64,000 nt of DNA from Trileptium ribeirensis (GCA_030248225.1 JASANE010028631.1:42409-106408); one strand, 5' to 3'. Positions 1 through 13,400 are shown, numbered from the stretch's first letter. Translations and numbers: made by a program. Notes: a model not told the origin generated them from the sequence alone.

Positions 1-1497
1 AAGTTAATCATAAAAGTATGATACACCAAGTAGTACAAATCACTGCATGATTACGAACATTTAGTCACTTTGAGACGCATACCTACCGGAATTAATCTTC
101 TATAGTGTCTCTAGTGCTAAACGGTGATTCTTATCCGTCTCCCGTACGGGAATCCAACGCTAGTTCTCTCACTTACTATCCAAACATCTGACCGATCATG
201 AATAAAGTATTATATTCGATAAGTTTAAATTTTATGTGACTATAAAATAATCGTTTGGTCGGGGTGGGTCGCTCCCAGTTTAAGATACGCTCTATTTAGA
301 TGCGATCTTTTGTTTTGTTACGCTTTAATTTGTCGACATTTTCCATTAATTCCATAATTACAAAATATGTTAACATCGTTTAAAGACAGAAACAATGCTG
401 TGCCGATAACGCGAACAGCATCACCAATCTAAAAACATCGAAGGGCTCTAAAGTTTAGTACATTGCTCGAACGGGTAACCTCGTCAGCATGTCAAAGCTT
501 CTGTATCTGTAATCTTTGTACTTTCTTTTATACCTGTTAATTTGTATCGCGCTCTACATCCGACTCCGAGTTTGTCTGAAAATTGCCAGTAATCCTGAGT
601 TGTAGGTTTAAACTGCAAGTGTCAAAAGCCACACTCGCCATCAACAATCGCACAAACGACACCATCCAGTAAATTGATCTATGGCAATAAAGAACTTCTA
701 CTCTCCTTCCGAACCTAATTCCTGGAATTGCTTGAATGGGTTTTACATTTACGTCTCCCTGAAGTCACGATCTACCATGTGGGGGCATGGTTTAAGCTAC
801 CAATCAAGTTAAGTTTGTGCGCTATAGGCTACAGAACGAGCCCCCTAAATGCACCGTAAGCAAGGTGATTTGGAGAATCTCGTACCTGGTGAATTTAAAC
901 CGGAAGAGACCTAGACCGATTTTCACTGTAAACCAAAATATTAAAATACATTTAGCACCCTGAGGGCTCAACCTGTTCAGGCTCTCGTCTCCTCTTTATT
1001 TAGACCTTGCGTTATGTAACTGGTCGATGATAAAGTTGAAACATAGAGACACGACTCACAAAATCCCAGAACGGTTTTAAGGCTACCCAAAGTCGTCCGC
1101 CATTTCGAATAACAATTTGGGGCGGCTTTGACTCGCCTAAAATTACGAATTGGCCTTGCGCAGTAATAAGAAACGTTTTTGTGGTAGGGAATTTGCCGGG
1201 CTATACTATAATTGCTGCAAACACCAAAAATTTTATCGGTCAACTTTGGTGGGGGCGGGCGATTTGTACGATTTTCAGCGATATCATAGCTGACCAGTTT
1301 TGGTGTACAGAAAGATTGGGTTAGCTCTCGTAACTGTCTTGTAATTATAGTATAGTTTAAGCTATGAGGGCGCATCCTGCGCTTGTCTGTGACGCACGGG
1401 ACGTCCCCAAAGTTAGATCAAACTTTCACATTGTTGGATTTCCTTAGAAGTTGTCGCCTATTGTCTTAAATAATTTTAGTTTTCTAAATCGCCTTAA
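1..1497. other. non-coding, nothing recognised
   Basis: A/T-rich sequence with frequent stops in all frames. One minus-strand open frame (1375-977) has no recognisable motif and ordinary composition. No tRNA, splice-bounded exon or repeat boundary could be supported here. Confidence 0.6.
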
Positions 1498-1505
1498 GTT
1501 CAGCT

Positions 1506-3422
1506 CAATGGCGCAAATCTGTCCTAAACATTGGGGGGCCCAAGGTACCCATATTTGGTATACATAAAACATTATATGTTTAAATTTTTGTTAAATGTAT
1601 CAACTCCAGTATTTACTCCTTATACACTTTGTAGAACTCCTGTCGGTAGTAGTCTTCAGCTGTTTGGTGGCAATGAGCAGCCGAGGAACCAGCGTAACGA
1701 AGATTTGCCTGTCGCTGCCTCGGCAAAGTTATAGGACACAAATCTAACTCTTCGCATTTTGCCTGTGCTTCCGAAAATAGCCTGTGAAACACAGTCTCAT
1801 TTCTCTGGGATCTGAGATCTTAAATGACCATGTGTACAGCTGTGCTCATGCCTGAGACAGTCTGAGTAGAACCTTGAACAGCAACGTTTAAACATTCAAG
1901 CGGCTCAATGACAAACATTGCAATCTTCAGGCCCAAATCGGTCGTCCCTTTTTCAAAGCGCTCGGATAGAGCTTCGCGCTTAAAGAGCTCGCAGAACCTC
2001 CTAACAATTCACCAAGTTCCCCGGAAAGGCAGGCGGCGTTGTACTGATAGCGATTGCGAGACAGCTGGGTCTCGGACGGTCCAGCGAGAGAGCGGCTTTA
2101 TGGTTGAACCAGCAACTATTTGGGCTGTATCGGCGAATATGCTTCGATACTTGGAGCTGCGGCAAGTTCAAGCTCCCCCCCTCGTCAGCCATTCCCAGAC
2201 AGTCGTTGACAAAATTGGACGAAGAAATGGCCTGCTGCGGCCCGAGGTTGACGCGGTGAGCGCCGCAGTGCACGTACAACGCTAGCGGTTGGTCAGCTTT
2301 TATTCGTGTTTGAGCTCCGCTGTAGAACCCGCTCATATTGGCCGCACTGTCATAAGCTTGTCCTCTAAGTTCGTTTAAGGAAAAATTTAAACGCACCAAC
2401 ACGTCCTTAATCATTTTGGCCATAGTTTCAGACGACTAGTCCGAAACTGCCATAAAATCTGACGAAGTCTTCGCGAGGCTGAAGGTCGTTGTCGACGTGA
2501 TGCAGCATTATGCTTTCCTGCTCAGTTCCATTGACGTCCTGATTTCATCCACAATGACTCGCATAGGATGTTTCGCCAATCTCAGATCGAATTTGCCGGA
2601 CAATTCATGCCGAGCATGTCCAGTACTTCATTTTGCGAGCTCCACCTGGTAAAGCTTGTAGTACGGCCGAGCCAGACCTTCATTGCAGGAGATTCCCGGG
2701 TACGCAGAAGCAAAAGTTGCTTGAAATTGCCTTCTTCGTTTTCATGTCCACGAAAGGCGAGGCCCTGTCGTGCAAGGTATTGGACAGAAGTAATGGTGTT
2801 AGTTAGACAAGCCAGAGCCACCTTGCGGCCCTGGTTGATTTGTACTGAAAGCAGCGAATCGACTGGTGTAGAGACTTGTTTCAATTGCTGCATGCTGAAA
2901 CGGTGGCAGCCGATGTTCTCGTGTGAGTCAAACCGGCTCAAGGCCTTTTTCCAGTTGCTGAACCCTTCTGGCGTCTCCATCGGGTGCTCTGCTGGCGGTC
3001 TCGCATGACGAAACTGAGAGAGGCGCTGACGTAGTAGGCTGTGTTGACGGTCCTGGAAGCTGAAGCTCCATAGTCACGTCAGATGTATCCTTTGGGGGAG
3101 TGTCAACAGCAACGGGCGGCTGAGTTATATTATCTGTAGTCTGTGAACCGGTAGCCGAGGTTGAGGATTGGTCATCTGGCTTCTTCAGCCGTTTATAAAA
3201 TTTATGCAAGGTTGCCATCGATTTAAATGTCACTATATATCATTGATTGTATAGCTAATGATAACGCTTCTCTAAAACAACAAAGAATAAAAATCACATT
3301 TTAGAAACAATAATTTTGCGATCTGAGATTTGGTCCAGTAGATACGTGAAATTTTTGCTGTCGGCACAGCGAATTATTGGGGGGGCCCGGGCCCCCCTGG
3401 CCCCCCAGGATTTGCGCCTATG
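1506..3422 (-). mobile_element. hAT DNA transposon, complete ends, 1.9 kb
   Basis: The ends are visible directly. The left end reads CAATGGCGCAAATC and the reverse complement of the right end reads CATAGGCGCAAATC, so they are imperfect terminal inverted repeats. The element is flanked by a perfect 8-bp duplication, GTTCAGCT, at 1498-1505 and 3423-3430. An 8-bp target-site duplication is the hallmark of hAT transposition. Next to both ends there is a G/C-homopolymer-rich stretch, as in many hAT elements. At 1.9 kb it is shorter than a full autonomous copy and its transposase is broken, so it is inferred to be immobile. Confidence 0.9.
1560..3233 (-). pseudogene. hAT transposase remnant (ZMYM1-like / DUF4371 type)
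   Basis: Transposase of the hAT superfamily, reading from 3,233 downward. The N-terminal part (3233-2928) is a Ser/Thr/Pro-rich leader. The frame at 2980-2582 has GFSNWKKALSRFDSHE, then ARQGLAFRGHENEEGNFKQL, the typical zinc-finger and DUF4371 region of ZMYM1-like transposases. The frame at 2423-2001 has LRGQAYDSAANMSG and ALYVHCGAHRVNL, the conserved RNase-H-like core containing a catalytic-type Asp. Further fragments (about 2000-1560, with EDYYRQEFYKVYK) match the region before the dimerisation domain. The frame is broken several times: the stretch at 2582-2423, where the first catalytic Asp should be, contains stops, and the C-terminal hAT dimerisation motif is absent. The family call is firm; residue-level detail is by eye. 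Confidence 0.88.
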
Positions 3423-3430
3423 GTTCAGCT

Positions 3431-6400
3431 TCCATCTCGCCTGCGGTCCCGTTGTGACTCTATGCCAACCCTTTCTTCGTCCTACAATTTAAGCCTAATC
3501 CTTAAATTTCTCGCTCCCGGTCCCCCGTTTTTGGTTTTCCTTGTCCGCGCGGATGCCTGGCTTCTGTTACTGCTATACGCGTTGTTACTGTGTTGTGCTT
3601 TGCATTTCCACTGCGATGCGCACTTCACTAACGCCCGTATTTTTGAATTTCACGAGCGTGGGCGCTACCGAAGCTGCCGTACCAACGACTGACTATAGGC
3701 GAAGAAAGAGAGAGCGAAATGTGAATAAAAACGTGAAACTTAAACCAAAAACTCAAACCTGAAACTGTTGATACTAACTGAAAGCTTAAAGTGCCTTTCC
3801 ATTAAAGCGAAAATGTCAAAACTCAGCCATAAAGTCGCCCAAAAAAGAATCATGGGTTTTGCTCCCGCTCGATCTGAAGCCAAAATTCCGGTCTTCAGAT
3901 CGGGTTTAATTTTAAATCTGTGGGGGGCGCCCATTGGACGATGTATTTTGTCCGCAACTGAGGTGGCCGAAATGATTGGGCTAAAATTTTAACTATAATT
4001 AACTCCTGCAGAATTCGTTTTACTCCGTAAACAACCTAACATTGAATGCTCGAGTGCTGGTCCATGAGTCGACACCTACCAAAACCTAGGTAAATTTGAT
4101 GTTGCTGCAATAGAGTATATAACGGCTAATTCCGATTTAAGTGCTTTTACTAGTCGGCTAGCAGGTTCAGGCCGAATTTGGGCGCGTCTTCAGCTTTTGC
4201 TCACCTGCCAGCGATACCTATGCCGAAGGCAACCTGGAATCGGAAGCACCTATTACATTTGCTTTGATCATTGTATAGTGCACGACAAATTCTGGCCTGA
4301 ATTGGCCTAGGAAGTTTGAAGGTAGACCTTTAAATAGTTTTTTAGCCAAATAATGCGAGACGTCTGGGCATACCACGTTCAATAATTTTAGCGTAAACTC
4401 CTATGAAATTGCACAGTCGGCAAAAGTAAGAACAAACGCAAACCAATCTGGCGCATTCATATCACACTCTGTGTTCGCCAGCCTCTAATAGAAAGCACAT
4501 TTCCACCTGTCCGGCATCCTCAATTTGTTTGGACTTTGTTAAAAGTGTTCCCTTGGTCCAGCTTCAGATGCGGGGTTTGTACCCTATTAGCTTAGCTTAC
4601 GGCCTTTTGTGTTTACTGTCGCCGAGGCAACGACAAACATATCGACATAATACGAGATAAGGCATGCAATAGCAAAGCATAACATAAATACACATAAGAA
4701 ACAAAGGTTAATAACCGGAACATCATTACAGCCACGACCATGGCACTATACATCATGTTATTTCCTATCTGCCTATATAAGTCGGATCCAAAGTACACTG
4801 AATATTCTACCGGATAATGTTCCAGGTCATGGTATGTCCAACGTTCTATTTCTTGCAGAGAGTATCGACTCCAAAAATTTTTAGTATACACGCAGCAGAC
4901 CGGAACGGTCCTGTTACATGTCTTAAATTTTTTAATGGAAATTTCGAACTTAATAGCCCGACTGGGATTCAACTTACTCTCGCAAGTATTCTCCTAAAGA
5001 GGACTGTCCCAATTTTCCGATCTCCGGGACACAGAACGGTCCCAATACATTAATAGAGTACACTTTTGATAAAAATTGTGCGTCAAATAATTTTTCAGCA
5101 AAATTGTAAATTTATGAAATTGTGGTCCGTAGATGTATATTTGTTTATTTCTACAATTTCAAAAATGGTGGTGATCGTTTGTTCTGCACCGCTGATTACC
5201 GTCGTTTTCTAACGGCATATTTGACCATTGGGTACAGTTTGAAGCCGCCGCTACCAATGAGATAAAAGGCATTGTTCATTGAAACTCAGAATTCAATTAC
5301 TATGATGTGTAGCACACGAAGTCTCAGCCAGAAATGACTGTTAGGTCTCCAAACAAACAGAATTCAGATGCAAACTGTCTTATAATGCTGGGCGTTGTCA
5401 CTGTTACATGTAATGTTACTCCAATGAAACCGCTCGCTGCAACCGCTGATATACAAATGATGTTTATGGTTGGAGCGATAGTTAATATGACAGTGATTAG
5501 AAAAATTTAAATGCGTACAACATCGTTTAAACTATCAACAAATTTCAATTTATCTTTGTACATATCTGTCATAATTCGCTAATTTTTTTATGAGTAATGA
5601 ACCGGTTTATTGTATATGTTATTTGCCTCCTTATATAACCTTGGATAGCTGAAACGTCACAACTGTCGCACATTGTGTGCAATTGATAAAAATATATTGG
5701 TGTATATAGTGTAGAAATTTTTATACTAGAAACACATATAGAACACTAGCAACTCTATCACAACAATGGAGGTACGTCTCTGAATAATATATACAAATGA
5801 AGCTAAGACAACCCAACACAATTTTGATATATATATAAGGCGACAAATCCAGTTTAAAAATATATCGTGAAGTATTATTAGAATTTAATTATACATGAAA
5901 TAAGAAAGCCAGTAATATGAATATGAATAAGATAACGTGGAGCTTATTTCTGCTTATAGAAATTTTATGACAGTTTCCGAATTTTAGATAAACTGGCTAT
6001 CATCTATGTAACTGTACGAAATCAATATAAGCTAGTATAACACTGTATTAACAAATTTGTGACAGAAACTACTACATTGGAAAAACTTGGTAACTAAAAT
6101 ACTGTAATCCAAAGAGGGATTGTCGCTCAAAACTATTTGAGCACGGATTTCTAACAGAATATTGGTGAATTTGGGGCGTAGTTTTCCATCAATATACATG
6201 GAAATTACGGAACACTTAAGGAAAACAGTTAAAATTGTAAGGCGAGCTTTATTATAGCAGCAGAATTTTCAAAGCCCATTTGCAGAAGTCACACACTAGA
6301 GTAGGTTATTCGAATTGAAATGGAGCAAGCGAAGTTTGCTAAATCTCAATAACGGATAGTTATTCGAAAAATATTTTGGACTAGTCTAATTCAGCAGTGG

Positions 6401-7638
6401 ATATATTTATTTTAGCGAGATTTTTTTTGGCCTCACAATAGTATCTAACTATGCGTATAAATTTGTATTTTAGACGCTTCAACGACTTCCTGCCCACATG
6501 CTCACAAAACTTATACTAATTCGAAACTTTTGGTTGGCAGTTTGGGGAATTAACGTTTTAGTCACTACGTTATGAAAAGAGCAAGAAGCAAATCTTCTTC
6601 AGAAGCTACACATTGAAGTTGCGGACGATCTCTTAGAGCAACCGCTTTCAAGATATGAGTCAAAATTTTAAAATACCGCAAAATAAGCTTTTCAAAATGT
6701 AACTGAGACTTAGTCCGCTTTCTGTCACAGAGATAGGTCATAGACAGTCTGCCGAAGGTTCGTCGGCTTGAGGGAAAGGATGAGGTAGACAATCCGTGGG
6801 AACAAAGAACAGGACTACCCTATAAAGTACGACCCTTCCTTCTTGGTTCGCCGGCACTCCTCCCTCCTCCCAGCTACGCACGGAAAATTTTTAACAACAA
6901 TTGGCAAAAAATAGTGTGAAAATTAGCATTATTGGCAGCACAAAATTGGCAAAACTGAGAAGACGCGTGGAGGGGGACACGTCGTCACTGTTTTCAGCAC
7001 CACCCTGGGAAGACCTGACTCCGGCAAGAGGCCAACTTCCTTGGCATGACTCTTCCAGCCGGCTCCATCTATCACTCTTATAGACCTTTGAGAGTCAGCA
7101 TGTATCTGTATTGTATCACGTATTGAATTTTTAAATCGTGGCATATCAGGCTGTTCTTGTAAATGTTGTCATGTTACACTAATTTAGCAATAGTGACGTG
7201 CCATTTGCACCAAGATGTAGGCGTTGGCGCGACGGCATTGCAAACAGTGATAGCTGGCTTGCCGAGTGCTGGTCGTTGATTCATTTGACACGTTAGCTTA
7301 CAAAATGTGTGTAGTTAATGCACATCATTAATATAAATGCCGCATAATGTCGGAAGTAACATATTCAACCACGGCGCGCAGTAGCATATCATCCGCAGTA
7401 GAAGGGAACCATGATGATGGCGTCCCTCCATATTCTTCAGAGTTTGTGGAGACGTCGGGCAGGGGCGTAAGAATGCAGAACATATATCCATTGCCATTGC
7501 CATTTCATACTTCAGTTTGACGTCATGACCCATAAGGTTGATTCTAATTGGTCTACACCAGTAGAGAACGATACCCTGTAAATCAACATGCATCAACGAG
7601 TGCTTAGCAATTGTAAGCGCCGAAATATCGAAGACTGA
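3431..7638. other. non-coding, no gene recognised
   Basis: The stretch starts right after the hAT target duplication with a pyrimidine-rich tract (about 3431-3620), followed by ordinary A/T-rich DNA. Around 3870-3905 there is a near-palindrome, GATCTGAAG...CTTCAGATC. The longest frame (4972-4613, minus, 119 codons) has a hydrophobic C-terminal half but no motif or splice context I recognise. From 5.4 to 6.5 kb the sequence is very A/T-rich. No exon of the cyclin gene could be identified. Confidence 0.5.
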
Positions 7639-7694
7639 CAACAGTTCGGTCACCGAAAACACCGATCAACAGTTCGGTCACCGAAAACACCGAT
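7639..7694. repeat. perfect 28-bp tandem duplication
   Basis: Two exact copies of a 28-bp unit that starts CAACAGTTCGGTCACCG and ends ACACCGAT (7639-7666 and 7667-7694). The unit contains the palindrome CGGTCACCG. Absence of any mismatch suggests a recent slippage or replication event. Confidence 0.9.
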
Positions 7695-9049
7695 CGATCA
7701 TCGTGACGATATATCACTTGCAGTCGCTCGCCGGCTGACATGCCGATGATGACATAAAACGTGTGAAACCAATCGGCTGTTTCGTCAGTATCGGCTCAAT
7801 CGATGTCTTTATGTGACGGCTCATTTTCACGGCTTGACAATCCTAGCAAGTTTTAATCATATTGCGAATGTATTTTGTAATTCCCGGCTAGATTGGTTGA
7901 CCAGTTAACATGACGATCAGCTCATGCTTGGAGCTTTTGGAACAAGACAAATACGCGTTGGTGTCGGAATATTTTAATGATAGTAGCTGTACGCCATATA
8001 CTGGAATTGGCGCGAACGAGAACAGGACAGTTGAGCGAAATAACGGTGGCACTATCGGAGTGATGATTTTCACACTTTCAACTTTGTTATCCTGGGATAT
8101 TCCGCATGACTTCGACACGGGGTTATTTATCTCATCCGCCAAAATACAAAAATTTCATGCAAGCAAAGATTGGTTAGCGAGCATGAAAATATGTCAATGC
8201 TGAGACGTGAACCTGTAAAGCGGACATTTGTGCCATTTTCGGTGCACGGATCAGTCATATACAACAAAATTTATATTATTACCGTAGTTGAAGGAGAGCC
8301 CTCCTATGCCTGATAGGAGCACCTTAATCAAACTAGGGAAAGCTAGCCGGTCATTTTATCATAGATTTCGAAACGTCATCACTTATACTTCAGGCGAATC
8401 ACTACACTATACCTGCTGCCTTCGGACCCTTCCACAGTCAATCTCGTTTAGAATCGTAACTGAATTATACAGCACACTGATCCTGAAGCTACGGGATATC
8501 AATATGTATACAAAACGTGGGCGCCTGGTGATTAAGGAACAAAGGGTCGACCAAAGTTGTATAAATTATGTATAGAATTTTGTTTATTAGTATCCAAGTT
8601 TTAAGCAAATATATTCATGCACGCCATGGTCAGAGCCTAGCCTAACCGACCGTGCCATTCAATTAGTGACTTAGTTTACACATAACACAGCAGGACTTTC
8701 GCCATTTCCTCGCATCGTGTTGGACAGAAAAGGCATTTTTAAGAAAAACCCTTAAGAAACCAAAGAAACCACGGCTCTTGCTGTTATAGCAAGCTCCTCG
8801 GCTTCATACCTGAAGCCATCTAAACGATATCAGCTATTACCTGAGCAAAAATGCGAAAGCGGCAGGCGTAAATACAGCAAGCCGAGCACTAAAACTCTAG
8901 TCGGACACCCCGACTGTTTTGTGAAAGTTTTGCGCCGACTAACCTCGAATAGTCGTCGCGGTGCTACTTTTATACCTTGGCGGTTTCGAAACTCTAGCTT
9001 CGGACTGACTCTACTGGTCTCTGTTTTCTCTCCGGCTTGATCCATCATT
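7695..9049. other. non-coding, unassigned frames
   Basis: Short open frames exist on both strands (for example 7910-8203 plus and 8142-7888 minus, which overlap; 8288-8575 plus). None shows a recognisable domain, signal peptide or splice context. The overlapping frames on opposite strands suggest chance rather than coding. Confidence 0.45.
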
Positions 9050-9450
9050 TTGCAGTATTTTAGATTTTTAATTATTTGCAGTGCAGAGCAGGTACTTTAT
9101 CAGACTGCGCTACCATTACCTGGTCTCATCGCCAGGCACGCGGTGGGGACATCCAGCTCCCATGTATGTGTTGCGCATTGTTTCACTCTCTTTTTTTGTG
9201 TTTCTGCTCTGGGGCGTTTACTGCTCTGCTTTGGCTCTACGGCCCTTTGGTCATGTTTGGCTTCCTGCTTTTTGCTGTTATTTTTCTCTCTGCGCTTTCC
9301 TTGCGCTATGGTCTCTGTGCTGTGTTCTGAGCCAAAAGAGCTTTGCGCTGTTCTCTCCTTTTTCACAGCTCTCCCTATGCCGTCTTTGGTAGTGTGGGTT
9401 CTCGAGTCTCTCGCAGCTCTGCTGCGTTATTGTTTTGTGCTCTGTTGAGC
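9050..9450. other. strand-asymmetric, A-poor pyrimidine-rich tract
   Basis: From about 9180 to 9445 the plus strand is dominated by C, T and G with very few A, built from variations on GCTCTG, GCTTTG and TTTCTC. Because stop codons need A, the tract is open in several plus-strand frames and on the minus strand at once. I regard those frames as a composition effect. The sequence resembles the C/T-rich tract at 3431-3620 only in composition. Confidence 0.55.
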
Positions 9451-10233
9451 ACGTTGGGTTTCTCTTAGTCTGAAACTTGGCTGAACAGGCATATTTTTTA
9501 TTTTAATACATATATATTTCTATTTATGGCTCATTTACGATAAGTTGTGTGCAGGCTGACTTTAGTCTTTTCCAGCCGTCAAAGTACACTCAGTTGGCAA
9601 TGCTATAGCACCACCTAGCTACACGTTTTTTCTTTGCAGGCGTATCTAGCTTTCTGGAAAATTTATCTAGTCTAGCCTAACTATACTGGGAAAACTAGAG
9701 CCTCCTGGAGAACTGACATATGCGGTGAATGTTTTTGATTTACACTATAGCTGTAAAAATTTTAACACTTTCTGGGTCTTGAAATTTCTATTTGGACAGC
9801 GCTAAATCGTAAACTTCAAATTTTGGGCAAGTGAATATCTTGGCAGACCCCAAGACCCCAAGGTAAGGAATTCAAATTTTGGCGTGAGTTTCGGATACCG
9901 TCACGGGTTGACTCTATCAGACAAAATTTATAGTTTGCGCAGACTGTCATACAAACCTCGAGTCACGTAAAGACTCCTCTTGTTGTTCGGGGTGACTGGA
10001 ACGACAGTATGCGGAAACCGTCTGTGGTTCATGAGACTGTTGGACGACTGAGAGTCATTTTGAACGCAACTTAACTTAAACTACTCTTTATTACCCAATG
10101 CTTTCTACGTAATAATTTAGGCTGTATTTTTAAGTGTATATTTAGCCCTATGCAACCAGTGTTAATCTAATATAACAATGGCATACCCGGTGATGCCACT
10201 ACTGCGATATAGACCAAACTGTGAAGTTTATCA
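9451..10233. other. non-coding, nothing recognised
   Basis: Ordinary A/T-rich sequence without long frames or repeat boundaries. It leads into the CTGTGAT cluster: two related motifs, ACTGCGATA at 10201 and CTGTGAA at 10219, already occur at its right edge. Confidence 0.5.
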
Positions 10234-10454
10234 CTGTGATACCCCTGGCAAACTGTGATACCTGACTGTGATACATTAATGCTGTGATACCCAGACTGTG
10301 ATCACCCCTTGTCAGAGGCTGTGATATTATTGGGACCTGCAATTATTTACCTGTGATATACAATTTTATAAGCCGAAAGTTGGTACACAAAATATACCAA
10401 ATTTATGTTGTTTAACCTGTGATTTTTATATACTTTTATATTCAAAACTGTGAT
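10234..10454. repeat. cluster of nine CTGTGAT heptamers
   Basis: Exact CTGTGAT occurs on the plus strand at 10234, 10253, 10266, 10282, 10296, 10319, 10351, 10417 and 10448. Several copies extend to CTGTGATAC. All are in the same orientation, the spacing is irregular (13 to 66 bp), and the DNA between them is not repeated. This differs from a simple tandem repeat. It could be a decayed short-period satellite or a homotypic cluster of protein-binding sites; the sequence alone cannot decide. Confidence 0.85.
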
Positions 10455-13400
10455 AGTAAAATTTGTAAATTTACCATTGCCTTGACGGAAAGATAACTGG
10501 GCAGAATGTAGGGAAAATGCTCAGACCGACTTGTTTTCTGCCGGGCGATGCCCGTGTTCAAAATCTAGTGTATTTCAAAGTTCAAAGTTGATCCGAGGCC
10601 AGCCGATCATTAGTAAAGTCCCCCTTTTCCAAAATTTCATAGTACCCGTCAATTTCGAGCATCATTCATTTCTCTTCTTCGTTTATACTAAATAAAATCA
10701 ATGTTATCAGCCAATGCACTACCCAAAAACTATTTTCGCGCATATATTAAGATTTTAGATTCTTGATCCCCGCTTTTAAAAAACTTTCTGGCTAAACAAG
10801 TTACCTGCATGACCATAAATCTTTTAGCTTTCCAAACTAACGGTGGTCCCATTGTTTAGCTGTTAAAATTTAGTGGTGAAATCTCTGAAAGTATGTGCGC
10901 CGGGCAAGTGGGTGTTAACATTAGAAACATTAAAAGCATATATACTCATAAATCTTTGCAAAGTTTTGACGTTTTCGTAGCTTGTGCCCATTACCCTGAT
11001 GTGATGTAACAAAATTAGTAATCCCAGAAGCCTAAAGCGGAATTGTTACTAGCTTGGACAAAATCTTAATATACTGTAGTCTTAGGAGACCAAAAGGGAC
11101 GGCACCAATGGGCTAGACATATATATTCATAGAAATATAAAATTATACTTTATTAATCGTTCTAATTGTGCGAAGTTGTCGATTTAGAAGAGGACTATTT
11201 TGAAATCCAATCGGGTTATTCAGACGCAGCATTGGTGGCTCGGCTGCCAAAATAGTCAGAAATTCAACGTTTTGCAAAAGTAAAATTTGGGTAACAATGA
11301 GTTATGCCGGCAACAAAGCGATTGTTAGTTTAGCTCTAGCAGTCGGCCTGTAAATTTAAAATTTCGAAAAGCGACAATATACAAAGTGCGGTCTACGTGG
11401 AAGAATAAAAGAAAAATAATAATTCAACAGAAAGCCTTACGGGACACAAATAATAACAACACCAAGAGCTTAAGACGGCCATGAATTAAAAAAATTAGAT
11501 ATATAAGTTCGCGACTCATGCGTATATAACAAGGCTAAACATAACGTCGGGATTGGATCTCAGCCGCAATAGCAAACGCTGCGCCGGGTTTGGTTCGTCT
11601 TAAATTGTCCTAGCGTCAAATTTAAGGTCGAAGTTGAAATTTCTAAAAATAATCCTTACCGTCGCTTAAAATTCGAAAATGCGTGCTTTTTTGTCAACTG
11701 GCCGCCTCCAGTACACAAAATTATTAACTTTTCATAACAATTATATATACAACAAAAAACATCTCTAATATCAACAAAATTCCACCCCTCTTCATTCCTG
11801 GTGCATTTTCTATGTTATATATTTCTTGTTTAAATGCTCTCTCTCATTCTCCCTGTCTCTGTGTTAGGGCCCAATTGGGGATCCACATGCAATGTTTTGT
11901 ATAACGACGCGGAAACGTCAAAAATTTATTAATATATTCCAAATTATTAACATTGCACTCGGACTGCTTTCGTGTTAATTAGGTGCCAAAATATCATGAA
12001 TTAAGATAAAAATTTGCGTTTCTTATCCACTGAATAATCGTCCCCGATTACATATCTTAAATTTTCTTCTTATTTTTCGCAATTAATACTCGTGGTGTGA
12101 AAGAAAAGTTTTATGTGTTTCTTACGTTTTCAGAACCAGAGAGAATCCGTAAATATAATTACTCAAAATGGTTCACGAAAATATAACAAATATAAATAGC
12201 AGTTCATACAAAAAACACATTATTAAATGCGTGAGTAAACTTAACCCGTACCCATCAGCCATCTTATTTTGTTATTTCGAATAAATATCAGTTAACGAAC
12301 GTTTTAGTTAACCATTATTCGACGCAAAACTGTTCGCGAAAACACAGGTCTGCGGTACAAATGCGGTCACATTAATTTCGCAAAAGTTCAACGAAAATTA
12401 CTTAATTTTTCGCTAATGAAAATTTACTCGTATTGAGCAACGTGGGTTGTGTTCACAAACTCTATAAGCTAAACGATAGGGCCGATTAAGTTGTAGCGTT
12501 ACTATTGCGTTTGTTTGCGAGCAGAAATAAAGGTTAAAAGGCAATACATAACCACTTCCCCTTCAAAATTGAAAATCACCAAAATTTTGTTAGCACACAA
12601 GGAGTAAATTCTGGGACTTGATTATGCTTTTGCCTATTTTGTAGCGAAAACACCAATTTCCATATTTGTGTCGTAACAACAGTTTGCGATTTTCTATCGG
12701 TTATTTACAAAATAGGATGATCGATGGGCGCAGGATAAGTTTGCTCACACAAAAGTTAAAAATGCGACTACAAATCCAGACGAATTAACCGTTTATGCGG
12801 AAGGTGAAATATATACATTACGATGGTATAAGGGCATATATACATACACACATTATGTCTAACACGATTTGCCGAATATTATTTCATAATTCAAGTCATA
12901 CCTCGAAAGTGATACCAATGTTCAAAATAATTGGAATTTCTCAAAATATTTCGAGTTTTTTTCGTTTAAAACACTTAAATTATCAAAAATATTCCAAAAT
13001 CTGAAGATGTCTGAAAACATACTTCTCTCCCAAATTTATTGGGATTGGGCATCTTTATCCTTCGGTTTAAATTTATTTTGAAGTATCTCGCGTCAACTGT
13101 GCCATAATTCCGACAGTCGTCTTTATATTTAGCTCGTCAAATATGTTATAACAATAATAAAATCGACGAGGTGTGTATGTCAAAGTAAGCATAGTTTATA
13201 TATGCAATACACGTAAAATCATGTTCGCCAAGCAAAATTTATAACGTTAGGTTCAAGCATGTTTGGGTTCGGATTTCATAACTCCTTTCTCCATAAGTAT
13301 CTTAACATAAATTATAATTACCCGTAACTAGTGAAGCTCGCTTGCGAGCCAGAATTCGAGTGGTGAGAACAATCCCCCGAAGTCTGTTGTAGAAAGCACA

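Noticed and set aside
4613..4972. 119-codon minus-strand frame with a hydrophobic C-terminal half.
   Set aside because: Irregular composition, no recognisable domain, and not flanked by splice sites that fit any neighbour; length is within chance for 64 kb.
7888..8203. Overlapping frames of 97 (plus) and 84 (minus) codons.
   Set aside because: They lie on opposite strands over the same DNA, with no motif, no splice context and no second copy to compare.
9076..9448. Several long frames on both strands around 9.1-9.45 kb, up to 132 codons.
   Set aside because: They all follow from the near absence of A (few stop codons) in a skewed tract.
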